Assembly: GCA_022616315.1 (NCBI GenBank)
Contig: JAKEEX010000550.1
Coordinates: 1 to 33,450 of the forward strand
Origin: Myxococcaceae bacterium
Lineage (GTDB): Bacteria; Myxococcota; Myxococcia; Myxococcales; Myxococcaceae
Direction: 5' to 3'
DNA: 33,450 bases
Position numbers and translations under genes: made by a program. Positions 21,707 through 31,835 of this stretch are shown piece after piece (the first letter of the stretch is position 1; the number at the start of each line of letters is the position of its first letter). The notes under the pieces were generated by a model. It worked only from the letters and a program-made list of their open reading frames with translations, made no database searches and was not told the DNA's origin.

Positions 21707-22672
21707 ATGGGACAAGACACTCTGCGCGTGCGTGTGGCACGCATCACGCGCGAGGCCGAGGACATCCAGAGCTACGAGCTGGTGCCCGTTGACGCCCAGG
21801 CCCTCCCAGAATGGGACGCGGGCAGCCACCTGGACGTGGCGCTCCCCGGCGGCATGGTGCGGCCGTACTCCCTCTGCGGTGAGCCCACGGAGACGCACCG
21901 CTACCTCATCTCCGTGCTCCGCGAGGCGAACGGAAGGGGCGGCTCGCGCGCCATGCACGAGCAGGTGCGTGAGGGCACCATCCTCGCGGTGAGCCGGCCG
22001 CGCAACGCGTTCCGCCTGCGGCAGGCCCCCTTCTCCCTGCTGATTGCAGGCGGCATCGGCATCACGCCGCTGCTCGCCATGGCGCGCACGCTGCTTCGCG
22101 AGGGACGCGCCTTCGTGCTGCGCGTGTGCACGCGCTCGCCGGAGCGGACGCCCTTCACCACGCTGCTCGGCTCTCCCGAGTGGGCGCCGCACGTGCACCT
22201 CCACCACGACGGAGGGGACCCGTCGAAGGGCCTGGACGTGCGGGCGCTGCTCGCCCACCGGCCCCAGGGCGCGCACCTCTACTGCTGCGGCCCCGGCGGG
22301 CTCATGAGCGCGGTGCGCAGCGCGGCGCTCGGCGGCGCGTGGCCCGAGGAGGCGGTGCACTTCGAGTCCTTCACCGCCGAGCCACTGGTGGCGCGGGAGG
22401 GCGACGAGGGCTTCGAGGTGGTGGTCAAGTCCACCGGCCAGGTGCTGAAGGTGCCTCCGGGCAAGAGCATCCTCAACGTCCTCGTCTCCGCTGGCGTGAT
22501 GGTGCCCTCCGACTGTCAGGCGGGCACCTGCGGCACCTGCCTGACGAACGTCCTGGAGGGGGAGCCGGAGCACCGCGACTCCTTCCTCTCCGACGACGAG
22601 CACAAGGGCGGCAAGTGCATGACGGTGTGTGTCTCGCGGGCCCGCTCCAGGCGCCTCATGCTGGACCTCTAG
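21707..22672 (+). CDS. PDR/VanB-type oxidoreductase (FMN/NAD(P)H reductase with C-terminal 2Fe-2S)
   Basis: 321 aa, the typical size of phthalate dioxygenase reductase. Order of domains: a flavin-binding beta barrel with VRPYSLCGEP, the NAD(P)-binding domain with LLIAGGIGITPLLAMARTL and LYCCGPGGLM, and a plant-type ferredoxin domain from about 235. The latter has C270-x4-C275-x2-C278-x29-C308 within SDCQAGTCGTC...MTVCVSRA. Such reductases pass electrons from NAD(P)H to a Rieske oxygenase that demethylates or hydroxylates aromatic compounds. No oxygenase gene lies nearby, so the terminal acceptor is encoded elsewhere or is different. Cytoplasmic. The extra Cys305 close to the fourth ligand is unusual but probably harmless. 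Confidence 0.92.
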   Translation: MGQDTLRVRVARITREAEDIQSYELVPVDAQALPEWDAGSHLDVALPGGMVRPYSLCGEPTETHRYLISVLREANGRGGSRAMHEQVREGTILAVSRPRNAFRLRQAPFSLLIAGGIGITPLLAMARTLLREGRAFVLRVCTRSPERTPFTTLLGSPEWAPHVHLHHDGGDPSKGLDVRALLAHRPQGAHLYCCGPGGLMSAVRSAALGGAWPEEAVHFESFTAEPLVAREGDEGFEVVVKSTGQVLKVPPGKSILNVLVSAGVMVPSDCQAGTCGTCLTNVLEGEPEHRDSFLSDDEHKGGKCMTVCVSRARSRRLMLDL

Positions 22673-25367
<2,695 letters not shown>

Positions 25368-25482
25368 CGAGCGCCTGCTCCTCCGCCATCCCCGTTGGAG
25401 CCGGGCACGGCCATGCGCACCGTCCACTCGCGGGGACCTCCTCTGGCCTCCTTGGCCCGGAGGTCCGCGAAAGGAGTGGCGG

Positions 25483-26319
25483 ATGACGACGCCCACACGG
25501 CCCAGGCCGCAGCCCCGGCGGGCCCGCAACGTCGACCGTGCGGGCGTGGCGTCCGCGGCCCGGCTGGCCTATGGCGCGCGGGCGGCCATGTACACGGGCC
25601 TCGGTCTCCTGTCGCTGATGCTGGCGTTCTTGGGCGGCCGTGCCCGGGGCTCCCAGGGAGTGCTCGAGGCGCTGGCGCGCAATCCGCTGGGCGCCGCGCT
25701 CCTCGGCATCGTTGGTCTTTGCCTGCTGGCCTTCGCGGCGTGGCGCTTCGTCCAGGCGCTCATGGACCTCGAGGGCGCGGGGAGCTCGGCGAAGGGCATG
25801 CTGGCACGCGGTGCGCTCGTGCTCAGCGGGCTCATCCACACGTTCCTCGGTGCGCTCTGCTTCCGGATCCTCGCGGGGAGAGAGGGAACTGGTGCGACCG
25901 GCGTGCAGAGCCTCGGTGAGAGGCTGCTGGCCCAACCCGTTGGACAGGTCCTTGCGGCAATCGTGGGCGCAGGAGTCGTCGTCTTCGCGCTGCACCAGCT
26001 GTGGCGCGCGTGGACGGGACGGGCGGTAGACATGCTGCAGGTGTCGGGCCCGGCGGCAAAGAAGCGCACGGAGGTGGAGCGCCTCTGTCGTGCCGGAGTG
26101 GCCGCGCGTGCGCTGGTGCTCGTGCCGCTGGGCGCGTTCCTCCTGAGCGCCGCGCTGAGGGCACGGCGTGGGGAGGCAAGCGGGCCCGTCGAGACCCTGG
26201 CGACCCTGGCGCAGCAACCCTTCGGCCGGTGGCTGTTCGCCGCAGCTTCCCTGGGACTCCTCGCGTTCGCCGCGGCGCAACTGGTCACGGCACGCTTCCG
26301 TCGCGTCGTCGCGGCGTGA
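25483..26319 (+). CDS. DUF1206 integral membrane protein
   Basis: 278 aa with six hydrophobic segments arranged as three repeats of two helices, the DUF1206 pattern. Each repeat starts with an A-R-x-x-Y/V-x-A-R-A-like helix (AARLAYGARAAMYTGLGLLSL, ARGALVLSGLIHTFLGALCF, RAGVAARALVLVPLGAFLL). Each then continues with an LAxxPxGxxLLxxVGxGLxxFA-like helix (NPLGAALLGIVGLCLLAFAAW, QPVGQVLAAIVGAGVVVFAL, QPFGRWLFAAASLGLLAFAA). GAAAGGAGTGG precedes the ATG. Function is unknown. A remnant of a second gene of this family lies at 30588-30690, with about 80% identity to positions 25896-25990 of this gene. Confidence 0.88.
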   Translation: MTTPTRPRPQPRRARNVDRAGVASAARLAYGARAAMYTGLGLLSLMLAFLGGRARGSQGVLEALARNPLGAALLGIVGLCLLAFAAWRFVQALMDLEGAGSSAKGMLARGALVLSGLIHTFLGALCFRILAGREGTGATGVQSLGERLLAQPVGQVLAAIVGAGVVVFALHQLWRAWTGRAVDMLQVSGPAAKKRTEVERLCRAGVAARALVLVPLGAFLLSAALRARRGEASGPVETLATLAQQPFGRWLFAAASLGLLAFAAAQLVTARFRRVVAA

Positions 26320-26398
26320 GGTGCGGTCGTCACGAGGACAGTTGCCGAAATACCTCCAGGGCGGCAGCCTCTCCGGGTTCCCTGGAGGTGGTCACCGC

Positions 26399-27070
26399 AT
26401 GTCCCCAGCAAACGTCCTGCGTGATGCCGTTGGTCAGGAGCTCCCCGGCTACCTCAACGCGAGCGCAGGCAAGGGCAAGCCCGGGCTCATCGTGCTGCAC
26501 GAGTGGTGGGGCCTCAACGCGCAGACACGCGGAGTCGCGGACCGGTTCGCTCAGGAAGGCTTCGTCGTCTTCGCGGCGGACCTCTACGGCGGCCAGGTGG
26601 CGACCACGCGCGAGGATGCCGGCCGGCTGGCGCAGGAGCTCGACCGGGAGAAGGCAGTCACGCTCCTGCTCCGTGCCACCGCGGCGCTCAAGTCCGAGCA
26701 GCTGGGCGCCAAGGTGGGCATCACCGGCTTCTGCATGGGAGGCTCGCTGGCGTTGCTGGCCGCGACGCGCATCCCGGGCCTCGCCGCGTGCGTGCCCTTC
26801 TATGGATTGCCGGACCGGGGCCGCGCGGACTACTCGGTCATGCGCGCCGCGGTGCAGGCCCACTTCGCCCAGCACGACGACTGGTGCACACCCGAGCGGG
26901 TGGACCAGCTGGAGCAGGACCTCCAGCGGCTGAAGGTGCGCTACGAGCTGTACCGATACGACGCCCAGCACGCCTTCATGAACGAGCAGCGCCCCGAGGT
27001 GTACAGCGCGGAGAACGCGCAGCTGGCGTTCCGCCGCGCCGTGGACTTCCTTCACCGGGAGCTCGGGTGA
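26399..27070 (+). CDS. Dienelactone hydrolase family protein
   Basis: 223 aa from the ATG at 26399 (GGAGG ten nt upstream). The alpha/beta-hydrolase fold has the Cys-Asp-His triad of dienelactone hydrolases: C112 in GITGFCMGGSLALLAA, D161 in AQHDDWCTPER and H191 in YDAQHAFMNEQRPEVY. Glu35 in LIVLHEWWGLN corresponds to the Glu that controls the nucleophile in the model enzyme. Such enzymes open cyclic esters (dienelactones from chlorocatechol breakdown) or hydrolyse other small esters. With no catabolic cluster around it, the substrate is unknown. No signal peptide, so cytoplasmic. Confidence 0.92.
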   Translation: MSPANVLRDAVGQELPGYLNASAGKGKPGLIVLHEWWGLNAQTRGVADRFAQEGFVVFAADLYGGQVATTREDAGRLAQELDREKAVTLLLRATAALKSEQLGAKVGITGFCMGGSLALLAATRIPGLAACVPFYGLPDRGRADYSVMRAAVQAHFAQHDDWCTPERVDQLEQDLQRLKVRYELYRYDAQHAFMNEQRPEVYSAENAQLAFRRAVDFLHRELG

Positions 27071-27119
27071 GTCCGCTCGTGCGGGGGCCAGGGGAGGCGG
27101 TGGGGCGGGCAGCTTCACT

Positions 27120-27338
27120 TGCCTCAACACGCCTCTCCAGCACCTCCGCCTCGTCCAGGGAGCCGGAGGTGCCGAGTCCGCGGATGGTGAAGGCAACCTT
27201 CACCCGCTGGGGCTGTGCAGTGGGCCCGGGACGCTCCAGGAACGCATTCATCTGCGCCCGCACCGACCGGATGCCATCCCGCAGCCCCTCCACGTTCGCA
27301 CTGCCGGTGTGTTCCGCCTTCGCAGGTGCGGCGGCGGC
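27120..27338 (-). pseudogene. Possible AgmX/PglI (TonB-like) C-terminal fragment
   Basis: The 300 bp between the dienelactone hydrolase and M13 peptidase genes contains no full gene. In one minus-strand frame (after an in-frame stop at 27341-27339) it reads ANVEGLRDGIRSVRAQMNAF, then PQRVKVAFTIRGLGTSGSLDEAEVLE. This resembles the 'I...I..VRACYE...L....G.V.V.FTI.PDG.V' C-terminal module common in myxobacterial AgmX/PglI and energy-transducer proteins. The expected Cys-Tyr is changed to Ala-Phe, no start or membrane anchor is present, and the frame runs on without family similarity. It may be a decayed remnant or chance. Confidence 0.3.
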
Positions 27339-27370
27339 TCACACGGCGCTTCAGCGAGCCGGCGTTCCCG

Positions 27371-29407
27371 CTACCAGACCTCGCAGCGCTGCTCGGCGGG
27401 GCGCACCATGGGCGTCCCCTTCTTGCAGGCGAAGGCCTTCTGGAACTCCTGCAGGTTGGAGAGCGGCCCGACCACCCGGTACCTGCCGGTGGGATGCGGG
27501 TCGGACTGCACCATCAGGCGCTGCGTCTCCGGGCGGATGGCGTCCCCGCGGAACTGGCCCCACGCGATGAAGAACTGCTGCTCAGGGGTGAACCCGTCCA
27601 CCACGGGCACCGGCGTGCGCTTCATCGCCTTCTGCAGCGCCAGGTAGGCAATCTTGGCGCCGGCCAGGTCACCGATGCTCTCCCCGAGCACGAGCTTGCC
27701 GTTGTGGTGCACGCCCGGCTCGATGGCGTAGCCGTCGAACTGCGACACCACGCACTGCCCGCGCTCCGAGAAGGCCTTCAGGTCCGCGTCCGCCCACCAG
27801 TTCTTCAGGCGCCCCTTCGCGTCGAACCTGGCGCCCTGGTCGTCGAAGCCGTGGCTGATCTCGTGGCCAATGACGACACCGATGGCGCCGTAGTTGACCG
27901 CGTCGTTCGCCTCCATGCTGAACGCGGGCGACTGCAGGATGCCTGCGGGGAAGACGATCTCGTTCAGCAGCGGGTTGTAGTAGGCGTTGGAGGTGGGCGG
28001 CGTCATGCCCCAGCGGTCACGGTCCACCGGCTTGCCGATGGTCTGCAGCCCGTCCCGCACGTTGAACTGGCGGCCCGCCACGACGTTCTGCCAGTGCTGG
28101 GCGCGGTCCACGCGGACGCTTCCGTAGTTCTTCCACTTGTCCGGGTAGCCAATCTTCGGGTTGAAGGTGGAGAGCTTCTCGAGCGCCTGCGTCTTCGTCT
28201 CGGGTCCCATCCAGTCCAGGCCCCCGATGGAGTCCTTCATCGCGGCGAGCAGGTCCTTCACCATCACCTGCATGCGTGCCTTGGCCTCGGGCGGGAAGTA
28301 CCTCTCCGCGTACTTCTTGCCGAGCGCCTCACCGAGCAGCGCGTCGGTGGAATCGACACACAGCTTCCACCGCGGCTTCATCTCCTTGGCACCGCCGAGG
28401 TACTGCTGGTTGAAGGCGAAGTCCTCCTCCACGAAGGCCCTGGACAGCTCGGGGGCCGCGGAGCGCAGCACCTGCCACTTCAGGTACGTCCTCCAGCGGG
28501 CGAGCGGCGTCTCGCGCAGCTGCCGGTCGAACTCCTGCAGGAACCTCGGCTCCATCACGTTGAGGTCCGCCGGCTTCACCCCCGCGCTGCGGAAGTAGCC
28601 CGCCCAGTCGAACGCCGGCGCGAGCTTCTTCAGCGCGGCGAACGTGGTCGGGTGGTCCAGATTCGACGGGTCCCGCTGCGCGACGAGGTCGAGCGAGTCC
28701 TCGGCGAGCTCGGTCTCCATGGCGAAGACGGCGTCGGAGGCCTGCTTCGCGTCCGCCTCGCTGGCGCCGGCCAGCTGGAACATGCGGGCCACGTGCGCGC
28801 GGTACTTCTCGCGCGCCTCGACGAAGCGCGGCTCGGACTTGAAGTAGTAGTCCCGGTCCGGCAGGCCCAGACCGCTCGCGTAGAGATGGGCGATGACGCG
28901 GGTGGGCTCCTTGAGGTCGGACTCCGCCAGCAGCCCGAACGGCACGTTGACCTGCATCAGATGCAGCGTGCCAATCATGCGCTGCACGGCGGCCAGGTCC
29001 TTCAGCGAGTCGATCTTCGTGAGCAGCGGCTGGAGGGGACGCGTCCCCAGCGCCTCCACCGCGGTCTCGTCCATACATGCGCCGTAGTGGTCCGCGATGA
29101 GCTGCTCGTCGCTGCCCTTATTCCAGTCCTTGCGCTGGGAGACCTCGTCCAGGATGCCCTTGAGCTTCTCCTTCGCCTGCTCACCCGCCTGCCACCTGCG
29201 GCTCCAGCGGACCATGGAGGGAGGAATGGGATTGCTGGAGCGCCAGGTGCCGTTGGCGAACTCGTAGAAGTCCGAGCACGGGTCGGCCTGGCGGTTGAGG
29301 TCCCCCAACTCGATGCCCCGCTCGGCGGCCTTCGCGGTGGTGGTGGCCGCGCCGAGCGCGGGTGCCGCAACGAGAGTCGCGGCGAGGAGTGTCTGTCCGA
29401 GTCGCAT
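27371..29407 (-). CDS. M13 family zinc metallopeptidase (neprilysin/PepO-like)
   Basis: 678 aa with a cleavable signal peptide (MRLGQTLLAATLVAAPALGA), so exported. The zinc site is complete: H515-E516-xx-H519 in VVIGHEISHGFDDQGARFD, and the third ligand E576 with D580 in LGESIGDLAG. The substrate-binding NAYYNP motif, the N-terminal DPCSDFYEFANGTW signature and the C-terminal CKKGTPM...RCEVW close are all typical of the family. Members cleave peptides of limited size. In a predatory or saprophytic myxobacterium it may degrade prey peptides or process its own, which is inference. It is transcribed towards the dienelactone hydrolase gene, 300 bp away. A 62-bp gap separates it from the epimerase gene upstream on the same strand. 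Confidence 0.95.
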   Translation of the reverse strand: MRLGQTLLAATLVAAPALGAATTTAKAAERGIELGDLNRQADPCSDFYEFANGTWRSSNPIPPSMVRWSRRWQAGEQAKEKLKGILDEVSQRKDWNKGSDEQLIADHYGACMDETAVEALGTRPLQPLLTKIDSLKDLAAVQRMIGTLHLMQVNVPFGLLAESDLKEPTRVIAHLYASGLGLPDRDYYFKSEPRFVEAREKYRAHVARMFQLAGASEADAKQASDAVFAMETELAEDSLDLVAQRDPSNLDHPTTFAALKKLAPAFDWAGYFRSAGVKPADLNVMEPRFLQEFDRQLRETPLARWRTYLKWQVLRSAAPELSRAFVEEDFAFNQQYLGGAKEMKPRWKLCVDSTDALLGEALGKKYAERYFPPEAKARMQVMVKDLLAAMKDSIGGLDWMGPETKTQALEKLSTFNPKIGYPDKWKNYGSVRVDRAQHWQNVVAGRQFNVRDGLQTIGKPVDRDRWGMTPPTSNAYYNPLLNEIVFPAGILQSPAFSMEANDAVNYGAIGVVIGHEISHGFDDQGARFDAKGRLKNWWADADLKAFSERGQCVVSQFDGYAIEPGVHHNGKLVLGESIGDLAGAKIAYLALQKAMKRTPVPVVDGFTPEQQFFIAWGQFRGDAIRPETQRLMVQSDPHPTGRYRVVGPLSNLQEFQKAFACKKGTPMVRPAEQRCEVW

Positions 29408-29469
29408 GCGAAGTCCTCACGGTGCAGGGCCGCTCGAGAGAGCGGCCGGAGTGAGGACAGCTTTGTACC

Positions 29470-30447
29470 TCAGATGAGGCGCTCGCGCATGAGCCAGTCG
29501 AAGCAGTCGCGTAGCATCACGTCGATTGGCGCCGTCTTGTAGCCGAGCTCCTTGCTCGCTTTCTCCGAGCTCACGCTGCGGTGCTCGCACCCGATGTGCG
29601 CGAGCTCCGGCGTAATCTCCGGAGCGCGGTTGGTGAAGCGCGAGCCGAGATCGGCGAGGTGTGCGTACGGTTTGAGCACCCACGCGGGCAGGGCGCGCGG
29701 CGCCTTCTTCCCGAGCAGGTGCGCGATCTCGGCGAAGATCTCGACGTACGTCGCGTCGACGCCGCCGAGCAGGTAGTTGTCGCCGACGCGTCCCTTCTCT
29801 GCCGCGACGACGTGCGCGCGACCGACCTCTTCGCCGAGGGTCCACGATCCGGAGCCCGGCGGCACGCCGGGGATCGCACCATCGCGCACGAGACGGAATG
29901 CGCGCCCCCAGCTCCGATCGTCGTAGCGACCGAGGACGTGCGCGGGGTTCATGATTACCGCCTGCAGGCCGCGATCGATAGCGCGATGCACCTCGACCTC
30001 GGCGAGGAACTTGGTGCGGTCGTAGTCGATGAACGACTCGTCGCCGCGTTTGCGCACGGTCTCGTCGAGTGGTTGTCGCTCCGGATCGCCCCACGCCGAT
30101 TCGCTGGATGTGTAGACGAACCGATTCACGTTCCGACGCAGCGCAGCTTCGACCATGTGCCTCGTGCCGTCGACGTTGTCGCGCTCGAGGTTCTTGCGAT
30201 CGCGCGACCAGAAGCTGGTGTTGCCGGCGACGTGAAAGACGGCATCGCAGCCCTCGGGCATGGCACTCGCGATCGAGTCCGCCGAGTCCAACGATCCTTC
30301 CGCGAACGTCGGTGCGTAATGGGCGAGCCGCCGCGTGTTCGAACCGGCGCGATGAAAGACGATCACGTCGTAGCCCGCCGCCTTGGCCTGCTCGACGACG
30401 TGCTGTCCGACGAATCCCGTGCCACCGGTGACGAACGCGGTCTTCAT
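29470..30447 (-). CDS. NAD(P)-dependent epimerase/dehydratase family (extended SDR)
   Basis: 325 aa. The Rossmann motif GGTGFVG lies at residues 8-14. An active-site YDRTK (YxxxK) and the upstream VYTSSESAWG serine region are present, so catalysis is plausible. The later VIMNPAHVLGRYDDRSWGR and GDNYLLGGVDATYVEIFAEIAHLLG resemble hydroxysteroid dehydrogenase/dihydroflavonol-reductase-like SDRs more than sugar epimerases. Substrate unknown. Sequence composition is unlike its neighbours: GATC occurs about a dozen times here against three in the longer dnaN gene, and TCG, CGA and GAT codons are frequent. This suggests acquisition from another lineage. The gap to the M13 gene is only 62 bp, but this composition argues against an old operon. 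Confidence 0.85.
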   Translation of the reverse strand: MKTAFVTGGTGFVGQHVVEQAKAAGYDVIVFHRAGSNTRRLAHYAPTFAEGSLDSADSIASAMPEGCDAVFHVAGNTSFWSRDRKNLERDNVDGTRHMVEAALRRNVNRFVYTSSESAWGDPERQPLDETVRKRGDESFIDYDRTKFLAEVEVHRAIDRGLQAVIMNPAHVLGRYDDRSWGRAFRLVRDGAIPGVPPGSGSWTLGEEVGRAHVVAAEKGRVGDNYLLGGVDATYVEIFAEIAHLLGKKAPRALPAWVLKPYAHLADLGSRFTNRAPEITPELAHIGCEHRSVSSEKASKELGYKTAPIDVMLRDCFDWLMRERLI

Positions 30448-30587
30448 GCGGCAACACTAGGGCACCGGGCGCAGGAAACACAAAAGCACCGTTGGCGAGT
30501 GGAAGCGAGTGACGACCAGAGCGACTGCCCCTGGCGGCGCGTGGTTGGCAAGAGGAGAGGAGGGGTGTCACTCAGCGCTCGCAAAGT

Positions 30588-30690
30588 GGGGAGTCCGGCG
30601 TGCAGAGCGCTGGTGAGAGAATGCTGGCCCAGCCCTTCGGGCAGCCGTTGTGGGCGGTCCTGTGCGCAGGAGTCATCGTCCTGGTCGCAC
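30588..30690 (+). pseudogene. Remnant of a second DUF1206 gene
   Basis: The frame from 30594 reads SGVQSAGERMLAQPFGQPLW then AVLCAGVIVLVARRA. It aligns without gaps to TGVQSLGERLLAQPVGQVLA AIVGAGVVVFALHQL of the intact DUF1206 gene (nucleotides 25896-25990), at roughly 80% DNA identity by eye. Homology stops near 30690, inside the 3' end of the alcohol dehydrogenase gene on the opposite strand. Homology is not evident before about 30588. Only one helix pair of the six-helix protein remains. Confidence 0.7.
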
Positions 30691-31677
30691 GACGAGCACC
30701 GCGGCCCCGTGCACCCGCCCCGAGCGCAGGTCGTCCAGGGCCCGAGGGGCCTCCTCGAGCGGATACGTCTTCACGGTGGAGCGCACCGGCACCTTGGGTG
30801 CGAGCGCCAGGAACCGCGCCGTGTCCATGCGCGTGAGGTTGGCCACCGAGCGCACCACCCGCTCGCCCCACAGCAGCGCGTAGGGGAAGGACGGGATGTC
30901 GCTCATGTGGATGCCGGCGCACACGACCACGCCCGCCTTGCGCACCGCCCGCAGCGCCGCGGGCACGAGCGATCCCACCGGGGCGAACAGCAGCGCGGCG
31001 TCCAGCGGCTCCGGTGGCAGCACATCCGAGCCGCCGGCCCACACCGCGCCGAGCTCGCGCGCCAGCGATTGCCCCTCCGTGTCTCCGGGCCGCGTGAAGG
31101 CATACACCTCGCGGCCATCGTGCCGAGCCACCTGGAGGAGGATGTGCGCCGACGCGCCGAAGCCGTACAGCCCGAGCCGCTGCGCATCCTCCGCGAAGCC
31201 GTAGGCACGGTAGCCGATGACGCCCGCACACATCAGCGGCGCCAGCTGCAGCGCATCCGCGTCCTCGGGCAGGGGAAACGCGAAGCGCGCGTCGACCACG
31301 ATGAGCTCGGCGTAGCCGCCGTCGCGGTCGTAGCCGGTGAAGCGTGCATGGTCGCAGAGGTTCTCCTGGCCTGCCTCGCAGAAGGCGCAGATGCCGTCCG
31401 TCCAGCCCAGCCAGTGGATGCCCACCCGCGCCCCCTCCGGCAGCACCGCCCCCTCGCCCCGCCGCACGACCCTGCCCACCACCTCGTGGCCGGGGATGAT
31501 GGGCACCCGGACGTCGGGCAGCTCGCCGTCCACCACGTGGAGGTCCGTGCGGCACACCGCGCAGGCCTCCACCTCCACCAGGACCTCGCCCGGAGCGGGG
31601 ACGGGCTCGGGCCAGTCCGCGTGGAAGCGGGGCGCACTGCGCGGCTGTTCCAGGACGACGGCGCGCATTGGAGACAT
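30673..31677 (-). CDS. Zinc-dependent alcohol dehydrogenase family protein
   Basis: 334 aa from the ATG at 31677 (MSPMRAVVLEQP). Met4 is an alternative start, and the open frame further upstream lies in the asnS promoter region. A medium-chain dehydrogenase: catalytic zinc ligands C42 in ACAVCRTDLHV and H64-E65 in IPGHEVVGRV, and later the APLMCAGVIGYRA element. The structural-zinc loop, normally C-x2-C-x2-C-x7-C, reads D94-GIC97-AFC100-EAGQENLC108, so the first Cys is Asp. The nucleotide-binding motif is LGLYGFGASAHI. The WLGWT...ARFTGYDRDGGYAEL sequence places it with AdhA/AdhP-like bacterial enzymes oxidising short-chain alcohols or reducing aldehydes. Its last 18 bp overlap the DUF1206 remnant on the other strand. 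Confidence 0.9.
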   Translation of the reverse strand: MSPMRAVVLEQPRSAPRFHADWPEPVPAPGEVLVEVEACAVCRTDLHVVDGELPDVRVPIIPGHEVVGRVVRRGEGAVLPEGARVGIHWLGWTDGICAFCEAGQENLCDHARFTGYDRDGGYAELIVVDARFAFPLPEDADALQLAPLMCAGVIGYRAYGFAEDAQRLGLYGFGASAHILLQVARHDGREVYAFTRPGDTEGQSLARELGAVWAGGSDVLPPEPLDAALLFAPVGSLVPAALRAVRKAGVVVCAGIHMSDIPSFPYALLWGERVVRSVANLTRMDTARFLALAPKVPVRSTVKTYPLEEAPRALDDLRSGRVHGAAVLVVRPGR

Positions 31678-31835
31678 GAATGCGCCGGGCCCTTGCTCTC
31701 CGCAGGGGCCGCCCGCTTGCCCGTCCGCCTTCCGGGGAGCACCCGGAAGGGGTCGGCAGGACGGACGCCGCGCTTGTAGAACCAGGGGCCTCTGTGGTCT
31801 GCAGCAGGCCCTCAGGAACGCAGAGAACCGAAACC
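31678..31835. promoter_or_regulatory. Divergent region between alcohol dehydrogenase and asnS
   Basis: 158 bp that should carry both promoters. No clear promoter, T-box leader or attenuator hairpin is visible upstream of asnS. Confidence 0.35.

Noticed and set aside
27215-29542. A 775-codon open frame antisense to the M13 peptidase gene
   Set aside because: Same shadow effect. The peptidase frame has complete catalytic motifs and a signal peptide, while the opposite frame has none.
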